From Ephydatia muelleri (Eukaryota > Porifera > Demospongiae > Spongillida > Spongillidae), in assembly GCA_013339895.1 (NCBI GenBank), contig JABACO010000010.1, positions 9,662,968-9,726,967 of the forward strand: a stretch of DNA of 64,000 nucleotides. The letters run 5' to 3'. Shown here piece after piece: positions 42,697 through 53,400 of this stretch. The notes beneath the pieces are model-generated. The model was not told the origin of the DNA, made no database searches, and worked only from the letters and a program-made list of their open reading frames with translations. How positions within the stretch are numbered: position 1 is the first letter of the stretch; every line of letters begins with the position of its first letter. The translations under genes were made by a program, and so were the position numbers.

Positions 42697-42775
<79 letters not shown>

Positions 42776-43337
42776 ATGTCTTTTATTTTACATGTAGACT
42801 CTGATTTTGTTTCTAACCAACTAAATGCACATTTATTCCACAGAGTATTTATAGGCAAAGGCAGCCCCTCCCCCTCCCCAAACAGTCTTCAATTAATGCT
42901 GGGAGATTCAGCACTTGGCAGGTACTACACTTGACAATCCTGGATGACCAGATGTCTGAAGTGCTCCCCAAAATAAGACCACATAACAATTCTATTCTTT
43001 TTTGCTCTTTGAGCCATTCAATGTTAAAAGATACAAACTTCAATCTCTGGAATCTGCAATCATTTCTAACAGTGGCTGAATTCAGAGCGCATAATCCCAT
43101 GTACTATGGACATGGACTCTGAAAAAGATTTGCCATAGGAATGAATTGACGTCCTGTGTTAACAAAATTACTAGTAGTACCAAAGTGCATTAGAGTGGGA
43201 TGTACAAAGAAAAAGGATTGTAGTACTGAACAGTGCACTAGTAAGATGTCTTAAAAGTGTCTGACATTCCTCAGGGTGCACTGTAAATTGACCTATGCCA
43301 GACGCTGACAACACACATATACACACTACACACATTT

Positions 43338-43409
<72 letters not shown>

Positions 43410-44559
43410 TACACACATTTGTACACACACACACTCATACACACACTCATACACTTATGCAACAAATACTCCATAAACACACACATCCACACTACTTATG
43501 CAGCTGTGTCGAAATAAGATTATTCTGACCAAATGCATCACAATACATGCCCCTGTACCACCAGTACACCTTTCATGCACAATGCAATGATACCTCACAC
43601 AAAGCATACTAGTACACAACCCCACACAGGCACATCACCACACAGGCACATCACCACACAGGCACATCACCACACAGGCACATCACCACACAGGCACATC
43701 ACCACACAGGCACATCACCACACAGGCACATCACCACACAGGCACATCACACAGGCACATCTGCACACAGGTACATCAGCACACAGGCACATCAACACAC
43801 AGGCCCATCACACAGGCCCATCACATAGGCACATCTGCACACAGGTACATCAGCACACAGGCACATTAACACACAGGCACATCACACAGGCACATCTGCA
43901 CACAGGCACATCATCACACAGGAAAACCCACCAGACAGCTTTTGATAGCTTCGAGGTAACATGTTGTAATCCTACGAGGGAAGTAGATATCAACACAACA
44001 ACAAATGTTGCTGGTAGCTGAAACCAACATTCACAGTGGTAATAGCACAACTGCCCCTCCCATCACCCTCCCCTCTCCTCCCCCTCCCCTTCCCCTATGC
44101 CTCCCCACTAAGCCATTGAAAGTGAAACACACTTTATTGATGGACTTGAGCATTTCCTTGAGCGCCAGCAGGGACCCGTGGAGAGACTGGAGAGACTGCA
44201 GCTCCTCCTATGGATAAAAACCATCCGTGTCAGTTGAGAATTGGTCAGGTGATCCCTGGTGATCCATTTCCACTCCTCAAGGTGTGAAAATGGAGCACTG
44301 TATTACATTCGAGAGATTCCATCAGTGCGGGAAGGTTACTTTGGTCCTCCATTTCTAGCATAGCTGCCCCCTGGGGTCCACATTTATAACGTTACTGGTG
44401 AAAATAATATCCGTGAAACTGAGATTGGGCGGGGAATTATCGGGGCATACACAACAGCTGCTTAGCCGCCTGGAACACCGACCCTCCCTTCCCTCCTCCC
44501 TCCTTCTCACTAACTCTAGCAGTGTCGATGGCCTTTTGTCGGTGTTCATGCTCGTCCAT
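41476..44559 (-). CDS. Candidate small coiled-coil protein gene (tentative model)
   Basis: Three minus-strand segments look like exons of one short protein. 44559-44515 starts with ATG and reads MDEHEHRQKAIDTAR before a GTTAGT donor. 44207-44133 follows a TAG acceptor and reads EELQSLQSLHGSLLALKE then MLKSINK before GTGTGT; both junctions are phase 0. 41555-41476 (acceptor CAG or CAGAG) reads LNRTWQSIVSVNETPSTEDI then QTAEK and a stop. A middle exon is likely, perhaps near 43940-43980 (LQHVTSKLSKA), but its phase does not fit cleanly. The leucine heptads predict a coiled coil. The order of helix, linker and a closing W-Q-S-I segment recalls small kinetochore proteins such as DASH Dad2, which is only a speculation. 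Its 5' end faces PSMB4, so they may share a promoter. Confidence 0.35.
41948..42030 (+). repeat. 15 bp tandem repeat x5-6
   Basis: Units of GCCAGCCCACAAAGGT. Confidence 0.88.
42300..42575 (+). repeat. 25 bp minisatellite, ~11 copies
   Basis: The unit contains GGCTCGTATGGCATGCTGTG then TGCAG. Very homogeneous; it is open in several frames but not a gene. Confidence 0.93.
42697..42773. repeat. 77-base poly(G) run
   Basis: Seventy-seven uninterrupted G bases. Length is probably unstable in life and in sequencing. Confidence 0.9.
43339..43440 (+). repeat. CA microsatellite
   Basis: CA repeat of about 60 bases flanked by duplicated TATACACACTACACACATTT segments. Confidence 0.93.
43622..43924 (+). 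repeat. 16 bp minisatellite
   Basis: About eighteen variants of ACACAGGCACATCACC. Confidence 0.92.
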
Positions 44560-45053
44560 TTCCGAACAGCCTTGACCCAAAACCAGCACGAGTTAGTCAG
44601 TAACGTAATTAAATTATTTCTCTTGAGTATGGGGGGTGGGGGGGGGGTTAGTCTGAGACCCAACTTTTCACTTTTCGCCGCTGTGGATAGATTCTATCAC
44701 CGCTACGCATCTAGAGGTACATTAGTCTGCCAACTGAACGGTCTGCGCTGTAGTAGCTGCGTATATTGGGTCTGGGAACGAGATATGAAATTGCCTCGGC
44801 TTGAGGCGCAAACTGTATTTCATGGCTTTCTTAAAAGCTATCATCGACGTAGGTAAACATCGAAACCGATGCGAAATTAAAACTGTACTGACGAGTTTTT
44901 TTGTCTGTTTATTATCCCTGGCCATCTGCGCTTCTGTAAGAAATAATTCGCGCGCGCAATCGATCCTCGCCTCACGTGATGCCGAATTAATAACCCTCTC
45001 AAAGTAAACGTCTTTGTTCTAAATATTGCGCGTTCTTGAAGGCCGTGCGAAAT
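44560..45053. promoter_or_regulatory. Upstream region of PSMB4, possibly bidirectional
   Basis: 494 bases between the candidate minus-strand start at 44559 and the PSMB4 ATG. It includes a CACGTG at about 44974-44979 and a CG-rich GCGCGCGC stretch near 44949-44957. Confidence 0.4.
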
Positions 45054-46013
45054 ATGGCAGTCAGGGTTCCTAATCCGTATGCAGAAAGTGCTATGCTGCC
45101 GTTGTTTTTGAACAGAGACTCCTCTGACACGAACCGCATGCTGGTTCGACCAGAACAGATGCTACCAGTCAAACATACACTGTGAGTCCCATATGTGTAG
45201 ATTACAAATACAATATCACTTCGCTTAAATTTTTTTTTATCAACACGCACTCGCCATGACCCCTTCGTCCCACTAGGCAACCAACTGTGACGGGAACATC
45301 AGTCCTGGGTTTCACGTTTGCTGATGGTGTGATGCTGGCAGCTGACACACTTGGCGAGTAACCCCCCCCCCCCCCCCCCCCTTCCACCTTCCCTCCCTTC
45401 CTCACCCTCTTTTATTATCTTTAACACTAAATTACAATCACATCGTATAGGATCATATGGCTCTCTGGCCAAGTTGCGATCACTCTGTCGTTACAAAGAG
45501 GTCACTGATAAGTGTGTGGTAGTGGCCTCTGGAGACTACGCAGACTTCCAATACATTGAAAGGAATCTGGACTTTTTGACGTAAGATGTGTAATGTAAGG
45601 TGTGTGTATTATGGTGTATGTATGTGTACATATGTGTGTACATGGGAAGTATGTGTACATATGTGTGTACATGGGAAGTATGTGTACATATGTGTGTACA
45701 TGGGAAGTATGTGTGTACATGGGAAGTATGTGTACATGTGTGTACATGGGAAGTATGCACAAAATATAGCTGGAGACTAATGCTTATGTTGTACTTGTCT
45801 TCTATACACCTTCTCTACTCTCTTGTCACAAATAGGGTCAAGTCAAATGCCCTCAGTGATGGCCACCACTACACACCCAATTCTATTTATTCCTACCTAA
45901 CACGGGTCATGTATGCCAGAAGGACCAAGATCAACCCAATTTGGAACAAACTGATTGTGGGTGGCTATGAGGATAGAACTCCGTGAGTTACCACTCTCTG
46001 TGAATAATGTGGG

Positions 46014-46049
<36 letters not shown>

Positions 46050-46959
46050 GTGTATGGTATGAACCACTTTATGCAGAGGTTCCAGTTATGCTATTGTGAA
46101 AGTATTACTTTCAAGTCCTGCTTGTCTACCCCCAACACTGTACAATGGGGTGTGGCCACTGTTTGCTACGCTACTTTACGTGTGGAGAACCATAATTTTA
46201 AATAAATTTGTTACTGTCTTATGCAACACACTCACTGACATCGGACATTGTGAGAGCACGTATGATGGGAGAGCATGTATGATGGAGAGCACATATGATG
46301 GGAGAGCACGTATGATGAGAGAGCACATATGATGGGAGAGCACATATGATGGGAGAGCACATATGATGGGAGAGCACATATGATGGGTGAGCACAAGAGC
46401 ACATATGATGGGAGAGCACATATGATGAGAGAACACATATGATGAGAGAGCACATATGATGGGAGAGCACATATGATGGGTGAGCACAAGAGCACATATG
46501 ATGGGAGAGCACATATGATGGGAGAGCACATATGATGGGAGAGCACATATGATGGGAGAGCACGTATGATTGGGAGAGCACGTATGATGGGAGAGCACAT
46601 ATGATGGGAGAGCACATATGATGGGAGAGCACATATGATGGGAGAGCACATATGATGGGAGAGCACATATGATGGGAGAGCACATATGATGGGAGAGCAC
46701 ATATGATGGGAGAGCACATATGATGCATACATGTCACAATTGAGGGCAAATGGTTAACTGGTGACATCACGAGAAAGAACAACATTACCCCGTGTTTTTC
46801 AAATAGGAATTATACTGAATCTGAATCTGGGCACAATTTTGACTACCTTTCCATTCCTGCAAGGGTTATAAAGGTGTTAGGGTGGAGCCAAAATTGACCG
46901 TGTATAAAAAATGCAAGCGCAAGTGATTGCATTGCACTTGCTACTACTTTGAAAGAATA

Positions 46960-46996
<37 letters not shown>

Positions 46997-47626
46997 CACA
47001 TTACACATGCACGCACCCAGTTTCCTTGGCTATGTGGATGAGCGTGGAATAGCCTACGAGTCTCCAACGCTAGCAACTGGTTTTGGACTTCACATGTCCC
47101 AAGTTAGTACACATTCCCATTGGTGGGCTTGTGGTGGAGATGGTGGTGTTGATATGGCCATGAACAACCAGCTCTTCTCTTGTCTTGGTATCTTGTGTAG
47201 CCTTTACTGAGGGATGCGTATGAGAAGAATCCAGCCTTGAGTGAAGCAGAGGCTCTCAGTCTGATTGAAAGATGCCTTAAAGTTCTGTACTACAGAGATT
47301 GCAGGGCTCATGACAAGGTGTGTGTGGTGGGGGTGGGGGTGGGACATGTGTTAAAGGTTATGTATGTTATTGCTTGAAGTGGGGCACTTGGATTGGAAAT
47401 TTGCACGCAAACTCACCCCTCCCCTCTCCTCTCACGCACACAAATGTGTACATTTGCAGTATGACGTTGTGTCAATCACTGATGCTGGTGTCAAGAAGTA
47501 TGGACCTCTCACCTTGGAAGGCAACTGGCAGATTGCAGATTACGTTGTGTACGTGAATGTTCCATTCTGTTCAGTGCATATTATTATTTCCTTGGTTCCT
47601 ACCTCATCCACAGTGGCTATGACTGA
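45054..47626 (+). CDS. PSMB4: Proteasome subunit beta type-4
   Basis: PSMB4 (beta7) is a non-catalytic beta-ring subunit of the 20S proteasome whose C-terminal tail clasps the opposite ring. Eight exons: 45054-45181, 45277-45353, 45451-45580, 45836-45982, 47021-47102, 47201-47317, 47460-47548 and 47614-47626, giving 260 residues against 264 in human. A propeptide of about 45 residues precedes VTGTSVLG, the start of the mature fold. Matches include SYGSLAKLRS, ASGDYADFQYIE, DGHHYTPNSI, NPIWNKLIVGGY, FLGYVDERGIAYESPTLATG, and ERCLKVLYYRD. The last exon encodes only Gly-Tyr-Asp and a stop, matching the human Gly-Phe-Glu end. Intron 2 appears to use a rare GC donor (GCGAGT at 45354). Intron 4 carries a 470-base minisatellite. 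COPS4 starts 208 bases downstream. Confidence 0.97.
45610..45758 (+). repeat. ~29 bp tandem repeat
   Basis: About five units of GTACATGGGAAGTATGTGTA plus CATATGTGT in PSMB4 intron 3. Confidence 0.9.
46255..46725 (+). repeat. 17 bp minisatellite, ~27 copies
   Basis: The unit GGGAGAGCACATATGAT sits in PSMB4 intron 4. Each copy carries a CATATG E-box-like palindrome. Three long minus-strand open frames (reading CSPIICALPSYVL) arise from it and are not genes. Confidence 0.93.
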
Positions 47627-47834
47627 GTATGGTACCTGTCATGTGGTCTTCAATTGAATTGAAAATGTCCAGCTCTGAAAGTGAAACTTCTTATTCACTA
47701 CGCATTACCCTGGTGTTGATTCAACTAGCAAACGCGAAATAGTGTTGGGTCTGGGTACGAGCGCATGCTAAAGCACGTGTGCAGTATGCGTAGTTAGTGG
47801 GCCATTAATTGTTAACCAGTGGAAAAGTATCAAA

Positions 47835-50432
47835 ATGGCCTCCATAGCCGCAGTACAAGAAAAACTGAAAAACATAAAACCAACCGGGAAGAATGCTGGA
47901 GAGAAGTACTGCGAAGTATTGGATCAAATCTTGAGAGAATGCAAGGCGGTACAAGACCTCAAGGATGGGATAGAGGCCCTTCTTAACGCAGGTAAAAGTT
48001 CGTTTTGTGTATATAGCCGAGCCCTCATTTTGAGATATTTGGCAAGATGACTGCCGGCGCGCATGTCTGTAGTATGTGGAGGTAGAACGCCTGTGGGTTA
48101 AGTTGTATATTACTTGCACGGCAGTTGTTGACGCAGAGGGGCTGTGGGTGGTGAGCGCCAGGTCAGTCCTGAGCCGCTTCACCGAGCAGATAGGGCAGAT
48201 CGACAGGGGAGTCGTGAAGGAGGTATGCCAGGTGGTTCTGAAGAAGATACAGCAGAGAACGGCTTCCTTCGAGGAACATGTACGTTGGTTATAACGTATT
48301 TATCTCTGGTATTTGAGATGGTGCCCTGGGTGGGTGCTTTTGGACAGTAAGCGTGACGTTTGAACGAGGAATTTGCTGTGATAAGAAGAAGCGATGGTTT
48401 GGAGCATTCAGTATTAATTAATTAATTGTAGTGATGTCATATTTACTTACATATCACCACTCATACCCACACAACACACCATCACACCCCCACACACCAT
48501 CACATCTGCCTGCATATCATCTATAGAAATTAGTATAGCGCTCAACTAATTTCCATTAGCTAAATCGAGGAGGCGGAGCTGTTTATTGTGTGACCACGTG
48601 TAGGAGGGGGTGTAACTATCTCTCATCCCCAGGCCACCCAAATACGGTTAGTTTTGGCTAAGATATACGAGGAGGAACACCAATGGATCGAGAGTGCTAC
48701 CATCCTGCGTGAAATCCCATTGGACAGCGGTCATAGGTTAGCGTCTAACGCATCGCATACTACAGAAGCATTACATCGTCATCTCTGAAGACCCTACACA
48801 CCACTCATACGCATAGCTTGTTAGCACAGCTTTTGCAGACACAGCTGCTCGCAATCATCTTACTTTGTTTAATACTTTCGTTCCTCTCGTATCCTAAATC
48901 ACCTCTTCCGCCTTTTTCTGTCCCTCCCTCCTTTCTCCTCTCCCTCCCCTCCCTCCTTTCTCCTCTCCCTCCCCTCCTTCCTTTCTCCTCTCCCTCCCCT
49001 CCCTCCTTTCTCCTCTCCCTCCCCAATTCCTCCCCTCCTTTCTGCTCTCCCTCCTTTCTCCTCTCCCTCCCAATTCCTCCCCTCCGTTCTCTCCCTCCCC
49101 TGCTCCTCCCCTCCCTCCTCCTCTCTCTCCCCTACTCCTTTCTCCTCTCCCTCCCCTACCTTCTTTCTCCTCTCCTCCCCTCCTTTCTCCTCTCCCTCCC
49201 TCCCCTCCCTCCTTTCTCTTCTCCCCCTCCCTCCTTTCTCCTCTCCCTACCCCTCCCTCCTTTCTCCTCCCCCTCTCCTTTCTCCTCTCCCTCCCCTCCC
49301 TCCTTTCTCCTCTCCTCCTCCCTCCTTTCTCCTCTCCCTCCCCTCCCTCCTTTCTCCTCCCCCTCTCCTTTCTCCTCTCCCTCCCCTCCCTCCTTTCTCC
49401 TCTCCTCCCCTCCCTTCTTTCTCCTCTCCCTCCCCTCCCTCCTTTCTCCTCTCCCCCTCCCTCCTTTCTCCTCTCCCCTCCCCTCCCTCCTTTCTCCTCT
49501 CCCTCCCCTCCTTTCTCCTCTCCCCCTCCCTCTTTCTCCTCTCCCTCCCCTCTCTCCTTTCTCCTCCCCCTCCCCTCCCTCCTTTCTCCTCCCTCCCCTA
49601 CTCCACCTCTCCCTCCCCTCCCTTTCTCCTCTCCCTCCCCTTCTCTTCCCCTTCTGTTATCTTTTCCCTCCCTTCAGAGTGTACAGTTCTGATTTCAAGA
49701 TGGAGATCTACCTGAAGATAGCGCGACTGTACCTGGAGGAGGAGGATCATGTGTCTGCAGAGACCTACATCAAGAGGGCTTCACTGCTGCTACACGAAAT
49801 CACCAACAAGGACCTGACCGTTGTCTACAAGGTAATGTGATCCCTGTATTCTCTCCGTCCACCTTTGTGCATGATGTGTATATCTTTGCATATTCTTGTT
49901 ACACCCTTGCCTCTATCCCATATCAGTATTTCCACCATCTTTTGTTCTGCGTCTGCGTAGTTTTAATAACCATGTTAATTAACGATCACACACATCATTG
50001 CGCTGAGGTGTGGGTAGTCAGTTATTGGAGACCATTTACATCCGCATATGTATATACATATGTATGTACAAAAATACCTCATATGTGCACACACACACAT
50101 ACACACACACACACACGCATACACACACACATACACACACACACACATACAACACACACACACACACATACAAACACACACATACACACACACACACACA
50201 TACACACACATACACACACACACATACACACAGGTGTGCACTGCACGTTTGGCAGACTTCCATCGTCAGTTCAGTCGTGCGGCCAGGCAGTACATCCAGT
50301 TGTCTTACGAGCCCTCCATACACCCAGAAGAGCAGCTGACCTCCCTTAAGTGTGCCATGAACTGTGCCATCCTTTCCCAGGCTGGTGGGTGTGGTTCTCT
50401 GGGCTGTGTGTGTGTGTGTGCGTGCGTGCGTG

Positions 50433-50485
<53 letters not shown>

Positions 50486-53400
50486 TGTGTGTATGTGTGT
50501 GTGCACGTGTGTGTGTGTGTGTGTGTGCATGTGTGAGCATGTGTGAGCATGTGTGTGAGGTATTTTTGTGTGTATGTGTATATTCATATGTGTGTGGTGT
50601 GTAGACATAGTTTTTATATGATCACTTGGACTTGGAGGTGCAATTGTTTTTTAAATGCTGGGAGCCAATATTTTAACTTATTAATAGCAGTTTATTTAAC
50701 CTTTTAATAACCCGTTTTGTAATCTTTTAACTATTAAAACTGGTTGATTTAATCGTCTTCATAATTTCAGGCCTAAAAGAGCAAAACCAGGAGAAGTGAC
50801 CCTGAGACGTTTAGAATGCCCCTGAACGAGTGCATTCGTAAGACCCTGAGACCTTTGGAACTTCCCCAAACGAGTGCATTCGTAACACCCTGAGACCTTC
50901 GGTATATAAGACCCTGAGATGTTTAGAATGCCCCTGAATGAGTGTAAGACCTGAGACCTTTGGTGTATAAGACCCTGAGACCTTTGGTGTATAAGACCCT
51001 GAGACCTTTGGTGTATAAGACCCTGAGACCTTTGGTGTATAAGACCACCTTTGGTGTTGAGAGCTTTGGTGTATAAGACCCTGAGACCTTTGGTGTATAA
51101 GACCCTGAGACCTTTGGTGTATAAGACCCTGAGACCTTTGGTGTATAAGACCACCTTTGGTGTTGAGAGCTTTGGTGTATAAGACCCTGAGACCTTTGGT
51201 GTATAAGACCCTGAGAGTTTTGGTGTATAAGACCCTGAGACCTTTGGTGTATAAGACCCTGAGACCTTTGGTGTATAAGACCCTGAGACCTTTGGTGTAT
51301 AAGACCCTGAGAGCTTTGGTGTATAAGACCCTGAGACCTTTGGTGTATAAGACCCTGAGACCTTTGGTGTATAAGACCCTGAGACCTTTGGTGTATAAGA
51401 CCCTGAGACCTTTGGTGTATAAGACGCTGAGACCTTTGGTGTATAAGACCCTGAGACCTTTGGTGTATAAGACCCTGAGACCTTTGGTGTATAAGACCCT
51501 GAGACCTTTGGTGCTTGTTGCTGCAAAAAGGTTGGCTACCGAAGTGCAATGCTCATAAAATACCAGTTTGCGACCGAAATAAGGTTTAGAGACTAGCCAT
51601 ATGACAAGTTAGTTTGTCTGTGCATGAGCTAGTGGACTTTTATTATGGAGTACGCGATCGCTAGATAGAGCCATCTTCTACCTAAAGTGTTGCTTCACAT
51701 CACGAGAATGTCTTTTGGTTTGATTTGACCTAGCTGGTGATTTTTCTGCTCTAGGACCTGACCAAAAATGTTCTTGATGAACGTCGTTGAGTGTTTAGGT
51801 TTCTTCGGTACCCCCCCCCCCCCCCCCCCCCCCCCCTCCCCCCCCCCCCCCCGCTTCTGTACAAGGCTTGTGATCTCTGTCATTTCGTTTTCACCTGGTA
51901 ATGGGTGTCCTACCTGTTTGATTTATGTACACATGTTTCAAGTGTCGCAGTTCATACAATTTTCACAAACCTAAGTGCACCGAACCCTGCAACCTCTTGT
52001 TTCTGACAATACTCTTCACCTCTACCAGTGGAATGATGGGCACCTCTACCAGTGGAATGATGGGCACCACTATTGTTTCTTTGTATTGCTCTTGCACAAC
52101 CTAGCTATATAGAATGCTCATATCTATTCGTGTCAATTTCAATTTTATGATCTGTAACAAGCGCATTTTGGTTCTGAAAGTATGGAGACACTCTGTTATT
52201 TGTCTAATAATTTATTTAACTCTTTTATTTAACTTCTGGCTATCTGCTTCTTATCTGTCACAGGAGACCTTCAACGCTCAAAGCAGCTGGCCACTTTGTA
52301 TAAGGATGAGCGATGTCAACACCTGCCTGCCTTTAAGATCCTGGAGAAGATGTGAGCATGTGTGTATGTGTGTGTGTGTATGTGTGTGTGTGTGTGTGTT
52401 TGTGTGTGTGTTTGGGGATGATGGACATGTAAGATGTACTTGTGAGTTGTGGACTCAGTCTAAGATGTACCATTGTGTGAGGTGGGCTTGTCATGAGGTG
52501 AACTTCATATTTCATCAGTGAAAAGGTTGCATATACATTACTTTATTCCTTTAAGAGCTTAGCTGTGTTTTGTCTTAACCTGCAAACGCACAAGTTTGCA
52601 AAATTTTCTCATCACTTTGGGAATCAGGATGTGCAGGCCAGGTCAAACCCTTGCCCAATATTGATGGGAGGAGGGTGTGTTCTCTCCATGAGGGGTGTGT
52701 CCTCCCCATGAGGTGTGTGTCCTCCCCATGAGGTGTGTGTCCTCTCCATGAGGGGTGTGTCCTCTCCATGAGGGGTTTGTCCTCCCCATGAGGTGTGGGT
52801 CCTCCCCATGAGGTGTGGGTCCTCTCCATGAGGTGTGGGTCCTCCCCATGAGGGGTGTGTCCTCCCATACCAGAGCAGAGGGGAGGGGAAGGTAGGGGTT
52901 GCTTGTCTGCAGTGAAGATGTCTCAGAGTTGTGACAAACCACAGTGGTTTAAGACCATGACATGGGGTCAGGATATAACCTGTAGACTTTATTCCAAACT
53001 CCCTAAACTATCATAATTCGAGCTGTAACTTCAAATTATGCCTTATATTGGCCTTGATAGCCAGGTTCAAAGCTGGTAAATATGTAAAACTGTTGTGTTT
53101 TTAGTGCTACTGATAGTTATTAAAAAATTTGAGTGATGGAAAGTAAATAAAGTAGACATATATTCTTAAACCCTTCTTACAGGTACTGGTATAATTTTCA
53201 TATGCATAGCTCGTTACATAATTTTAAGTAGATTACTCGTTACGGAATATAAATAAAATCACGTGCAAGTGCCTAAGTGAACAGACGGGCGAAAAAGGGT
53301 GGTCTTCTCAAGCAAAGTAGTAGAGAAAAAGCCTTCTGCTATGAAATGCCTACCTATTAACACGTGCCGCTTCTTGCCGCTTCAAGGTTTGGATTTATAA

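Noticed and set aside
46176-46785. Three overlapping minus-strand frames of 166-188 codons
   Set aside because: All derive from the 17-base array in PSMB4 intron 4; being open in three frames is a sign of repeats, not genes.
48818-49840. 340-codon Pro/Ser/Leu-rich open frame
   Set aside because: Product of the pyrimidine tract; only the last 51 codons are the real COPS4 exon 4.
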